A DNA stretch of 64,000 nucleotides from Desulfurobacterium atlanticum (GTDB lineage Bacteria > Aquificota > Aquificia > Desulfurobacteriales > Desulfurobacteriaceae): positions 124,001 through 188,000 of the forward strand of contig NZ_FZOB01000002.1 of the NCBI RefSeq assembly GCF_900188395.1, in the 5' to 3' direction. The position numbers and the translations under genes are program-made. Below, piece after piece: positions 17,959-26,248 of the stretch; the stretch's first letter is position 1, and every line of letters starts with the position of its first letter. The notes below the pieces were generated by a model that saw nothing but the letters and a program-made list of their open reading frames with translations, was not told the DNA's origin and searched no databases.

Positions 17959-18474
17959 CTATTTCCAAAGCCCTTTTTCTTCTTCAATAGCCTTTTTAAA
18001 AGCTTTCCTCAATTCTTGCTCATATTCTGGTTCTAAAGGATACCGAGTAAACAGGTAAGCGTAGCCATCTTCCAACATTAACTTATTGATAAACTTTCCA
18101 TCTGGAGTATAGACATAAGCTAAGATCCGTCCGTATCTATCTCTGTGGTTGTGGTAAGCATTGTTCTGGTCATAAACTAAACAAACCTGTTCGTATCGAG
18201 CAAGGAGCTCTTTAAGGTGTCTTTTAGCTTGCTTTCCTAAATAGACGATAGTTTCTACATCTTGATAATTTTTTCTTGCTTGATAGTAAGCTCTTCTATT
18301 CTTACGGGATTCTGGAGTATCAATTTCTGAAAGTCTTACAGATGTTTTCTTACCGTGATAGAGGATTTTTATAGTATCTCCATCAATAACATATAAGAGA
18401 CGATAACAATCCTGAGAAAAGCTACTTGCCGTAGTCAAAAGCAGAAAAAGGAAAAATAAGAATACTTTCTTCAT
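17959..18474 (-). CDS. Secreted thermonuclease (SNase-fold) family protein
   Basis: 171 aa. An N-terminal signal peptide (KKVFLFFLFLLLTTASSFS) precedes a staphylococcal-nuclease domain: VIDGDTIKI, RLSEIDTPES (substrate/Ca-site Arg and Asp), RDRYGRILAYV (catalytic Glu position replaced by Arg-Asp-Arg-Tyr-Gly-Arg context usual in this family), MLEDGYAYLFTRYP and EEKGLWK. It predicts a Ca2+-dependent nuclease acting outside the cytoplasm. It follows the lipoprotein gene after 8 nt, so they are co-transcribed. Confidence 0.85.
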   Translation of the reverse strand: MKKVFLFFLFLLLTTASSFSQDCYRLLYVIDGDTIKILYHGKKTSVRLSEIDTPESRKNRRAYYQARKNYQDVETIVYLGKQAKRHLKELLARYEQVCLVYDQNNAYHNHRDRYGRILAYVYTPDGKFINKLMLEDGYAYLFTRYPLEPEYEQELRKAFKKAIEEEKGLWK

Positions 18475-18482
18475 TTACACCT

Positions 18483-18902
18483 CTATTCCACTCTACATGC
18501 CTTATAGTTTCCAGCAACTTTGAGGGTTCCCGTGGCAATTGGTTTAAAGACTATGCAATCCTCTTCCTCTTTTATAGCTTCAAGCTTATTATCCAGATTT
18601 AAAATGTCATTGTTTTTGAAATGGAGAATTAAGTATTTTCCCTGTATTTCCCAAGTATAAACTACTGGATATGGTTTTGGCTTTGCTATATGAACAATAC
18701 TTCCATCGGATTTAAACTCGAAAGTCAACTCTCTACCACTTATGTTCATTAAGTAAACAACAGAATTCCCTTCATTAGTATTCTCAAACTTCCAGGTTCC
18801 TACAAATTCCTCACGTGGCATAAAAGGTTTTTCAGCTTCTTTTTGCCCACAAGAAAAAAGAAAAGTGATTACGGCTATGAAAAAGAGGAAAATTTTTGGC
18901 AT
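18483..18902 (-). CDS. Small lipoprotein with a lipocalin-like domain
   Basis: 139 aa. The signal sequence ends in a lipobox (FLFSC), so Cys would be acylated by Lgt. The mature part has a GTWKFEN start and repeating beta strands typical of small lipocalin-like lipoproteins (KGKYLILHF-type segments). I chose ATG 18902 over ATG 18926 because GGGAGG lies 9 nt upstream of it. It is immediately upstream of the secreted nuclease, which suggests an envelope-located pair. No specific function can be named. Confidence 0.7.
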   Translation of the reverse strand: MPKIFLFFIAVITFLFSCGQKEAEKPFMPREEFVGTWKFENTNEGNSVVYLMNISGRELTFEFKSDGSIVHIAKPKPYPVVYTWEIQGKYLILHFKNNDILNLDNKLEAIKEEEDCIVFKPIATGTLKVAGNYKACRVE

Positions 18903-18942
18903 CCTAAATTTCCTCCCTAACCCCATTGATGGTGATATTCTA

Positions 18943-19173
18943 TCACTTTACAGTTTCATCTGAAGATCCTTTGAAGAGCATTTCTGTAATCGGCTTTTTA
19001 GCGAAGTTTTTTAAATCTTTTACCTTAACAAAAGTTTCCAATTTTACAACTATATTCCTGTCCTTCATCCCTATTACCACATTTCCCCTAAACCCCTGCT
19101 GTTTTAGAGCCACTATGAAGGCAGCGACGGCGTTGATTTCTTCCATGTCTATGATTCCGCTTTTGTCTGTCAC
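18943..19173 (-). CDS. Small 76-aa protein coupled to the ApeA-like gene
   Basis: 76 aa with no recognised family: EEINAVAAFIVALKQQGFRG then alternating strands (NVVIGMKDRNIVVKLETFVKV) suggest a small alpha/beta fold. It starts at GTG 19173, and its ribosome site (GCGAGGTAG) contains the stop codon of the ApeA-like gene, so translation is coupled. By position it could be an antitoxin, adaptor or immunity protein for the HEPN protein; that is speculation. Confidence 0.6.
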   Translation of the reverse strand: MTDKSGIIDMEEINAVAAFIVALKQQGFRGNVVIGMKDRNIVVKLETFVKVKDLKNFAKKPITEMLFKGSSDETVK

Positions 19174-19176
19174 TTT

Positions 19177-20565
19177 CTACCTCGCTAATTGTTGATACTT
19201 TAAATTGTTCGTAAATGCTGTATTTAATTCAGAATCAGTGAATCCAATTCCTTTTAAAAGAAGAGCTTCTAAGAAAGTTCCTATCTTTTTGTTCACCCAG
19301 TAAAGTTCTAATCCTTTGAAAGCATCTTTTTCTAAATCTGGATTAAAATGAACATAATAATTCCGTGATACATAGACTCTACGTAAAAAGCTATTAACTT
19401 TCCTTTTGTTTCCACCAAATAATTGCTTAATGAAGTCGATATTTCTAAGTAATCTATATAGATCTTTGAGCCTTTTAAAAAGTGGAGGTTCGTTAAAATA
19501 TTTAATACGTGAAATAAATCTTTCAACTTCATCGATTTCTCTTTTATTAAGCTTCTCTTCTTTTATTTTCAATCTAACACTTTTTTTGATTTCTTCCAAA
19601 AGTAACTCTATCAGCCACTCCGATAAGCTGTTTTCATTAAAACTTTTTCTATGATAAACCTCTAAAGCTCTTGCTATATTGATGAATTTATCCTCAACTA
19701 TGGATTTCCTAAATCTATACTCGTAAAACAAATCATAAACAATTTGTAATTTTTCTAATGATTCAAAATATTCCTCAATTTTCTCTCCAAAGCTTTCTTG
19801 GAGTATTCTAAAGTTAAAGAGGAGTTCATGCCAAGAAATATCTTTATCATAATCTTCACCGATATTAAAGCTATATAGAACATCAACTACTTCTTCCCTT
19901 TCTGTCTTAGCACGTAGAAACTGGGGATAGAAATTCCAACCACTAATAAGAGAAAAGAAAATTTGAAGTTGATAAACGGTTATAAGAAGCTCTTGTAAAT
20001 CCACTTCCTCATCAAAAGAAAATGACAACCCAGTTACTGATTTTGCCTCAAATTTTTGAGAAAAAGTATAGTTAGATTTCCAAGAGTTCCATAGGGTCAA
20101 TTTGCCTTTATTGACAGGAAATTCATAACTTTCTGGATCGGGAAACAAGACATTTCTGATTTTTATGGAATTTTCATAGGTTACATTGAGAGCTTTTGGA
20201 ACGAACCAATTATTAAGTAGATTAAAACTTGTATCAAAACGAGTAAATGTTAAAGAATTTTCATTTAAAAGACCTCCAATAAATCCATAGTTGACAATGT
20301 ATTCTATACTACTGCCATTCCAAATCGGAATTTTTGTAGAAAAGCATTTATATAGTGTAATATGTTCCCCTGACTCTAAAGTACCATGGATTAATTCAGG
20401 TTCTATAAGTTTTTGATGCTCCTTGGTGGAAAGACTTTCTTTAAAGGAAACTAAGACATCAAGCTTAATTCCACTATTCGGAGAGTAAGTAATTATTCCG
20501 TCTAAAGAAACTTTATCTTTAAGCTCAGGTATATACCATTTTCCTTTTGCTGTAAATTGTTCCAT
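19177..20565 (-). CDS. ApeA-like HEPN-domain anti-phage protein
   Basis: 462 aa. The N-terminal half resembles the ApeA N-terminal domain: GKWYIPE, LDGIITYSP, a HGTLESGEHITLYKC strand pair and ENSLTFTRFDTSFNLLNNWF. The C-terminal half is helical with ARALEVYHRKSF and the HEPN ribonuclease motif RNYYVH (R401, H406). ApeA proteins protect bacteria from phage by abortive RNA cleavage; that function is inferred from family. The ATG at 20565 has only a weak GGGGAT site. It heads a run of seven minus-strand genes that ends in the rnlAB pair. Confidence 0.75.
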   Translation of the reverse strand: MEQFTAKGKWYIPELKDKVSLDGIITYSPNSGIKLDVLVSFKESLSTKEHQKLIEPELIHGTLESGEHITLYKCFSTKIPIWNGSSIEYIVNYGFIGGLLNENSLTFTRFDTSFNLLNNWFVPKALNVTYENSIKIRNVLFPDPESYEFPVNKGKLTLWNSWKSNYTFSQKFEAKSVTGLSFSFDEEVDLQELLITVYQLQIFFSLISGWNFYPQFLRAKTEREEVVDVLYSFNIGEDYDKDISWHELLFNFRILQESFGEKIEEYFESLEKLQIVYDLFYEYRFRKSIVEDKFINIARALEVYHRKSFNENSLSEWLIELLLEEIKKSVRLKIKEEKLNKREIDEVERFISRIKYFNEPPLFKRLKDLYRLLRNIDFIKQLFGGNKRKVNSFLRRVYVSRNYYVHFNPDLEKDAFKGLELYWVNKKIGTFLEALLLKGIGFTDSELNTAFTNNLKYQQLAR

Positions 20566-20571
20566 AATACT

Positions 20572-21345
20572 TTATCCCCATTTTATTTTTCTCAATTCTA
20601 CCAAAAGCCAATTTTTATTAATCCTTTTAGCATGCAACCATTCTTTTTGATTCTTAAGTGGTCTTACTCTCAAGTAACATTTGCAGTTACTAAGGCACTT
20701 TGTAGTTTCATCTCTTGGTACACAGGGAAGAGTCCACTTGGTATAAGGAGAATGCCTTTGAAGGGAAAGGCAACTTTCGCAATATTCCGCTTTTGTCATT
20801 ACCCAGTCTATTACGTATTGAGCAGGAAGAGCTTCAATCTTTCCAGCCTAATAGACAAAATCAAGAGTGTTAACGTACATCTCCCAGCGTTTTCTGTAAT
20901 CCATCTTGCCAGACTTCTTTTCAAGGTCTCTTAGGAAACCATTTAGATACTTGTATTCATGCTTTCTTGCTCCATCCAACCAGCTAATACCAACGGTTTC
21001 TTTTTTGACAAATGGTACCCCAAAGGATTCCATTCCAAGGTCATAAGCTTTGTGGTACGTTTCTTTAAAGAGCTTCTTTATCCTGAACCTTAACTGTCCT
21101 ATGTTGATTTTGCTGTTTAGAAAATCTTATATTAACTGCCAGCCTTCTTCTTTGAACTTTTCCTTAAGCCTCTTGTATTTTTTAAAAGCCCTGTCTGTAA
21201 CTCTCTTTTTCTCCTTGTAGTACTCATTTCCAAGAGCAGAGAACTAGAGAGAGCTTTCAGCATCCCTTTCTGGTTTCCTTGCTTTTCTCGTTCCAATGGT
21301 TTTACCTTCAACGATAGCTACGGGAAGAGGAAAGTCTTCTTTCAT
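20572..21345 (-). pseudogene. Phage minor head (head morphogenesis) protein with three in-frame stops
   Basis: One frame of ~257 codons from ATG 21345 to TAA 20572, interrupted by TAG at 21244-21246, TAA at 21127-21129 and TAG at 20848-20850, with no frameshift. The C-terminal part has a cysteine-rich block (KAEYCESCLSLQRHSPYTK...CVPRD...KCLSNCKCYLRV) like that of minor head proteins of Mu-like phages. ATGA overlap with the dUTPase frame shows they were one operon. It is either decayed or requires stop readthrough. Confidence 0.65.
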
Positions 21346-21917
21346 CTCACCCCCGTACCTCCAAAACCTCTCCTTCCTCTTGCCGATGAAAAAAATTCCT
21401 CAAATCTGTCAAAAATTTCTTTGTTGGCTCCGATGTAGATAGGGCATTCCTTGCTGAATACTGCCTGACAAATGTGGTCTCCATGATGGATTTCAAACTT
21501 TTCAAGAGAAAGATTTATAAGAAGTGCTTTAACAGTGTCTCGATAATCGTTATCTACAAATCCAGGGCTGTTAAGGACTGTGATGCCATTTTTCCAAGCT
21601 ATTCCGCTTCTTGGTCTTATATCCATAAAGCAATTTGTTGGCATATAGACTTTAAAGCCGAGGGGAATTAAAGCTCTTTCCATGGAGAATATGAAGTCTC
21701 TTTTGCTTTCTTTGGAAGAATATTCCTCATTGTCTCTGTCTCTAAAAAGAATTCCCTCACTCAGATCTGCTTTACAATCAAGTCCGTTGGAGTTGTATTT
21801 AACAACCGGTAGGAGCTCTTCACTTTTAGCAACGATTACGATTCCCCATTCCCCTACTGTTCCAGCCTAGTGTCTAAATTCATTTATATTTCCCGGAATT
21901 GCTCTAAATTCCATCAT
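21342..21917 (-). pseudogene. Phage-type dUTPase with one in-frame amber stop
   Basis: A frame of ~191 codons from ATG 21917 (GGGGG ribosome site) with a TAG at 21867-21869 after 16 residues. The rest is open and can start internally (ATG 21683 gives 113 aa). The trimeric dUTPase motifs are all there: GLDCKADLSEG (I), RPRSGIAWKNGI (II), NSPGFVDNDYRDT (III), ICQAVF (IV), SSARGRRGFGGTG (V). The enzyme hydrolyses dUTP to dUMP and is common in phages. The internal start would lose motif I, so a product from it is probably inactive. Confidence 0.7.
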
Positions 21918-21963
21918 AGCCCCCTTCCGTAAGTTTTCTTAAACTGTGTTGAAGTTCAGAAAG

Positions 21964-22013
21964 AAGGTGGACACCTTAAAATAACCTTTAAATCCCAAAA
22001 GGAGGTGTCCACC
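21964..22013 (+). promoter_or_regulatory. Hairpin that can hide the transposase ribosome site
   Basis: GGTGGACACC (21966-21975) pairs perfectly with GGTGTCCACC (22004-22013), and the second arm contains part of the GGAGGTG ribosome site of the transposase. A transcript entering from outside would fold this stem and shut off translation. Several IS families limit transposition this way. Confidence 0.5.
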
Positions 22014-23055
22014 GATGAAACAATTAAAAAAATTCAAAGGAACATCCATCCATATATCAAGCGCAAATACAGCACTCAAAGAAACCCTGAAAAAAGGAAG
22101 AAAAGTAAAAAAGAAGCTTGACCAAATAAAAGACAGAAATGTTAAAAAGAGACTTAAATGGATAGAGTATTACCACAAAACAGGTAACGCCAGAAAAACA
22201 TGTAGACACTTCGGCATCAGTCCAACAACCTTCTACAAGTGGAAGAAAAGATACGACAACTACGGAATAGAGGGACTCAAGGACAGAAATAAAAGACCCT
22301 ACAGAACAAGAAAACCTGAAATAGAACCTGAAATAGAACATCTCATCATAACAATAAGAGAAAAATACCCAACCTGGAGCAAAGAAAAAATATCAGCCTT
22401 CATGAAAAAATACTTAAACCTGAAAATATCTCCCTCCACAGTTTACAGAGTTCTCAAAAGATACAGACTGATAGAAAGAACACAAAAATTAAAAAGTGTC
22501 TTCAAAAAGAGGAAACAGAAAGGAAAAAAGAACCGCACCAGGAGGGGATTGAGAGCAGACAAACCAGGAACAATTCTCATCGACGTCAAATACCTCTACT
22601 GGTGCGGTAAAACCTTTTACCAATTTACAGCAATAGACAAATTTACCCGAATAGCGTTTGCCAGGATTTATTCTACAAAAAGTAGTAGAAACGGAAGAAG
22701 GTTTTTCAAAGAACTTGAAAAGTTTCTTCCTTTCAAGATAGAGAAAGTCCAGACCGATAATGGAAGTGAATTTTTAGGGGAATTTGATGAATACCTTAAA
22801 AAAAGAGAAATAGAACACTATTTTAGTTATCCAAGGTCTCCAAAGACTAATGCACATGTAGAAAGGTTTATTCAGACGACAGAGAGTGAACTATGGATGA
22901 TAGAGGGAACAGAACCAACAATTGATGAGATGAATAAAAAACTCTTGGAGTATTTAATGGTTTACAACTTCCTAAGACCTCATCAGTATTTAAATTATAA
23001 GACTCCAGATGAGAAATTTGAGGATTATATTAGAAGTTATCAGGGTGTCCACCAT
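21964..23055 (+). mobile_element. IS481-like insertion sequence, borders uncertain
   Basis: The core is the transposase gene at 22015. GGTGGACACC (21966-21975) and its inverse GGTGTCCACC (23044-23053) are candidate terminal repeats. With a few extra matches they read A[A/T]GGTGGACACC[T/C]T. If these are the true ends, the last ~12 codons of the transposase lie in flanking DNA. A third copy of the motif lies at 22004-22013, just before the transposase start. Confidence 0.5.
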
Positions 23056-23091
23056 GTATTGAACTTGAACAAATCCTTGAAGAGAGGTTAG
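22015..23091 (+). CDS. IS481-family transposase
   Basis: 358 aa, apparently intact. An N-terminal helix-turn-helix (ARKTCRHFGISPTTFYKWKKRY) and a second HTH-like region precede the rve integrase core. The DDE residues are visible as ILIDVKYLYW (D), VQTDNGSEF (D) and NAHVERFIQT (E), followed by the YNFLRPHQYLNYKTP tail. It is preceded by GGAGGTG within a potential hairpin. It cuts and rejoins the IS ends. Confidence 0.85.
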   Translation: MKQLKKFKGTSIHISSANTALKETLKKGRKVKKKLDQIKDRNVKKRLKWIEYYHKTGNARKTCRHFGISPTTFYKWKKRYDNYGIEGLKDRNKRPYRTRKPEIEPEIEHLIITIREKYPTWSKEKISAFMKKYLNLKISPSTVYRVLKRYRLIERTQKLKSVFKKRKQKGKKNRTRRGLRADKPGTILIDVKYLYWCGKTFYQFTAIDKFTRIAFARIYSTKSSRNGRRFFKELEKFLPFKIEKVQTDNGSEFLGEFDEYLKKREIEHYFSYPRSPKTNAHVERFIQTTESELWMIEGTEPTIDEMNKKLLEYLMVYNFLRPHQYLNYKTPDEKFEDYIRSYQGVHHVLNLNKSLKRG

Positions 23092-23109
23092 AGGTGTGAT
23101 AGAATTTAC

Positions 23110-23949
23110 GCAGTTTTATGGACACTCCCGTCTTATAAGCAAGTGCTTGATGTAACCTTTATTTACTGTAATACTCAATCCATTTCTTACTAAGTTATTT
23201 AACCTCCTTGGAAGAGCTAATTCATTGCAAATAGAAACATTCATACTTATAAGTCCTTAAAAAGCTTTCAACACAAATGTTGCCTCTGAAATCTTCTCTT
23301 CTAAAGTATTGAAAGAACATTCTTTGAATAGGCATCTATTTTAGCACATTCTATCTTCAGCCTATTTACAAGGTTTTCTGTTGATGGTATCTCCTTTGGT
23401 AGTATTGAGGTCTTAGGTTCTTGATATACTGCTTTGATTTCCATTTTTCTTATCAATCTCTTTTCTCTCTTTCTGTTTATCTCGTAACCTTTCTTGCTCA
23501 AATATGCCGTCATTCTCCTGATTCCATAAGTCGGATCATTTAAGTACTGCTCATTTATTAAAACCATAACCTTTCTGCTGAAATCACTCTCTCTCTTCAG
23601 CTTGTATAGCTTCTTCTTAGAACTGATAAAAGTTCACACTACCTCCGTATGCTCACATTCACATCCTTTTCTATCATCTGGAGCCTTTCTTGCTCAGAGT
23701 AATCCTAATTTTCTGGATAAGAAATCTTTTCCTATCTTCATCTGTCCTATTTGTTTATACAGTTCATCTATGGTTTTCTGCAATTCTTTTTCTTTATTTC
23801 TTTTAGATGAAAACACTGTGTGGAGGTTTTCAAAGAACTATTTGAACGCCAAATCACGAAACTATTTAGGAAATGGTCTTCTTTCCCTTGATAATTTCAA
23901 TAGCTACCTTAGCTTTGAATTCTGGTGAGTAACTTTTTCTCTTTCCCAT
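23110..23949 (-). pseudogene. IS3-family transposase remnant (OrfA plus deleted OrfB)
   Basis: The minus strand starts with a typical OrfA ([22 protein letters not shown] 23949 after GGAGGAGG) and hits a stop after 27 residues. Fragments in shifting frames follow: RKLGLLEQERLQMIEKD, then YLNDPTYGIRRMTAYLSKKGYEINRKR (within 23301-23567), then after an internal deletion that removed the DDE core, FRGNICVESF and KWIEYYS...RLHQALAYKTG. Several stops and frameshifts make it non-functional. This accounts for most of the non-coding stretch 23092-24026. Confidence 0.7.
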
Positions 23950-24026
23950 TGGACCTCCTCCTTAGCTGAAAATTTTAAGTAAAAATATATGGTACAATTT
24001 TTGGGACTCACTTCAAATGAAAAAAT

Positions 24027-25133
24027 TTAAACCTTTTTAGACAGGAAATAACTTCCTGCAGAGAAAACAGCAGAACCAAGAAGCAAAAGTCCTAAAAGGT
24101 CATAAAAAACATCTTTTAAAGAAAGTCCTTTAATCAAAATGCCGAAAGCTCCATCTATATAATATTTAAGTGGAGAAAGATAGGAAAGATACTGTAAAAC
24201 TTTAGGCATCGCTTCTATCGGCGTCCAGGAACCTGAAAGGTATAGAATTGGAACAAGAATCAAAATGGAAAGCTGGGAAACCTGAAGCATATTCTCAGAA
24301 ATAGCAGCAATAAACATGGAAAGACCTGACACAGCAAAAACAAATATCAGAGTGAAAAAGGAAAATTCAAAAAGATTTCCTTTAACCTGAATACCTAAAA
24401 CCCCTTTTAAAATAAACAGAATTGAAAAAATGGTGCAAAGAAGAATTACAATAGACATAGAAACAACTTTTGCAAGCATAAACGTGTAGTTATGCACAGG
24501 AGAAACCACAAGCATCTCAATGTTTCCCCTCTCCTTTTCTCTTATTATTGCTGAGGATGGAAGTATGAGAAGGAAAAGGGTTACAATCGTTAAAAGTTCG
24601 GAAATTCCCATAAAATCCTTACTTGAAGCATTTTGATTAAAGTAAAGTCTTCCTTCAGGTTCTATTAAGCCTACCTCCTTAATCGGAAAATGCTCCATTA
24701 TGAAGTTATATGTTATCTGTGCAGCATAGGCTGAAAAAAGGTAGCTTGAAACTATCTCAGCACCGTTAATAATCAACCCTATCTCAGCTTTCCCCTTTTT
24801 AAAATCTCTCTCAAAATTATCAGGAATGCGGATAACTGCTATTGCCCTATCATCAACAAGGAGTTTCTCAATCTCTTTATCATCAAGAATATATCCTTGA
24901 AAGTTAAAATACGGTTTTTGAAACTTATAAACATACTCCCTTGAAACAGAACTCATATCCATATCCTGAACAAAAAACTTTGCATTTTTTAGAGTTAAAG
25001 AGATACCTGTAGCGGCAAAATAGATATCAAGAGTAAACGCATAAATTGCGAAAATTAGAAGTCCTTTACTCCTTATAAACTGAATGAGTTCTTTCCATAC
25101 AAGAACTTTAAAGCGCTCAAAAAAATCTCTCAT
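24027..25133 (-). CDS. ABC-2 type export permease (YbhR/YbhS-like), second subunit
   Basis: 368 aa. One N-terminal transmembrane segment, a large extracytoplasmic domain (residues ~45-170) and five further membrane segments, with REKERGNIEMLVVSPV as the coupling-helix signature of ABC-2 permeases. It overlaps the first permease gene by 4 nt. It forms the membrane channel with the 25130 permease, powered by the double ATPase at 26238. The substrate is unknown, probably a drug or hydrophobic compound. Confidence 0.85.
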   Translation of the reverse strand: MRDFFERFKVLVWKELIQFIRSKGLLIFAIYAFTLDIYFAATGISLTLKNAKFFVQDMDMSSVSREYVYKFQKPYFNFQGYILDDKEIEKLLVDDRAIAVIRIPDNFERDFKKGKAEIGLIINGAEIVSSYLFSAYAAQITYNFIMEHFPIKEVGLIEPEGRLYFNQNASSKDFMGISELLTIVTLFLLILPSSAIIREKERGNIEMLVVSPVHNYTFMLAKVVSMSIVILLCTIFSILFILKGVLGIQVKGNLFEFSFFTLIFVFAVSGLSMFIAAISENMLQVSQLSILILVPILYLSGSWTPIEAMPKVLQYLSYLSPLKYYIDGAFGILIKGLSLKDVFYDLLGLLLLGSAVFSAGSYFLSKKV

Positions 25134-26248
25134 CTTTCTCTCTTCTTGAAAAGTTTTACATTAAGTCCAAAAAACAGCAGGAAAAACCCAGAAAGTGCAG
25201 TAATATACGGGAAAATAACTGTGAATCCCGTATTCTTAAAAAAGCACCCTTTTAAAATCTTCATATAGTAAAAGGTGGGTATCATATACGCCATAAAAAG
25301 ACCACTTTTATTCATTGCACTTATGGGAGTCATATATCCAGAATAAAGCACCGAAGGAACAATTGTAAGAATGATAGAACCGACAAAAGCTGAAACCTGA
25401 GTTCTTAAAAAGGTTGAAAGAAAAAGCCCAAAAGCGGAAGACACAGCTATAAAAATGGAAGAAGCAAGAACAAACAGAAATATGTTTCCTTTAAACGGCA
25501 CTTTAAATAGATACAGTGTCAAAAGAAAAATTATCAAGAAGTTGATAAAAGAGATACAAAAGGTGTATAAAAGCTTCCCCAAAAGATACTCAAGCGGTGT
25601 AATTGATGATGTGTAGATATTATAGATGGAACCTCTTTCCCTCTCTTTTGCAATTAAAAGAGAAGCAACTATCGCAGGAGACATAAAAAGAACAATCGCC
25701 ATTGTGCCTGCTGCCATAAGGTATTCCTGCTTTAAGCTTTCATTGAACCAGTATCTTGTTTTAAGCTCAACAGGAACAGAAACTTTTCCGAGTTTACCTA
25801 TCCTCTCAAGATTCAGTTGATTAACAACGGCAACAACATAACTTTTTGCCATCTCTCCCCTGTAGGGAAATGTAGCATCTATCAAAATAAGAATTTTTCT
25901 ATTTTTACCCCTTTTTATATCTCTTTCAAAGTTTTCAGGAATAACAACGCCAAATCGGGCTTTATCCTTTAAAATCATCTCATCTATTACTTTTTCAGAA
26001 GAAACTTCACCAACAAATTTAAAATACTCTTTTGTAGCAGAAAGTCTGTATATAAGCTCCCTGCTCAAAGAGGAGTGATCCCTATCAACAACAACAAAAG
26101 GAATCTTGTCAACATCAAGTCTCATCCCGTAGCCGAAAATAAGCATTGTGGAAATGGGAACGATAAAAATAACAAGAGCACCTATCTTATCCTTAAGCAT
26201 CTCCTTAAACTCTTTAAGAATTATCGTTTTAATCTTTTTAAAATTCAT
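25130..26248 (-). CDS. ABC-2 type export permease (YbhS/YbhR-like), first subunit
   Basis: 372 aa. The ATG at 26248 (MNFKKIKTIILKEF) is preceded by GGGGAG and overlaps the ATPase gene by 11 nt. The frame stays open further upstream to 26404, but that part is only a shadow of the ATPase. The topology matches its neighbour: one membrane segment, an extracytoplasmic domain, then five segments, with AKERERGSIYNIYTSSITP as the coupling motif. Confidence 0.87.
   Translation of the reverse strand: MNFKKIKTIILKEFKEMLKDKIGALVIFIVPISTMLIFGYGMRLDVDKIPFVVVDRDHSSLSRELIYRLSATKEYFKFVGEVSSEKVIDEMILKDKARFGVVIPENFERDIKRGKNRKILILIDATFPYRGEMAKSYVVAVVNQLNLERIGKLGKVSVPVELKTRYWFNESLKQEYLMAAGTMAIVLFMSPAIVASLLIAKERERGSIYNIYTSSITPLEYLLGKLLYTFCISFINFLIIFLLTLYLFKVPFKGNIFLFVLASSIFIAVSSAFGLFLSTFLRTQVSAFVGSIILTIVPSVLYSGYMTPISAMNKSGLFMAYMIPTFYYMKILKGCFFKNTGFTVIFPYITALSGFFLLFFGLNVKLFKKRER

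Noticed and set aside
20557-20934. 125-aa plus-strand frame
   Set aside because: Antisense to the phage minor head remnant, whose cysteine motif supports the minus strand.
23105-23132. Separate IS256-like end (TGGACACTCCC)
   Set aside because: It overlaps the reading of the IS3 OrfB tail and no matching left end was found.
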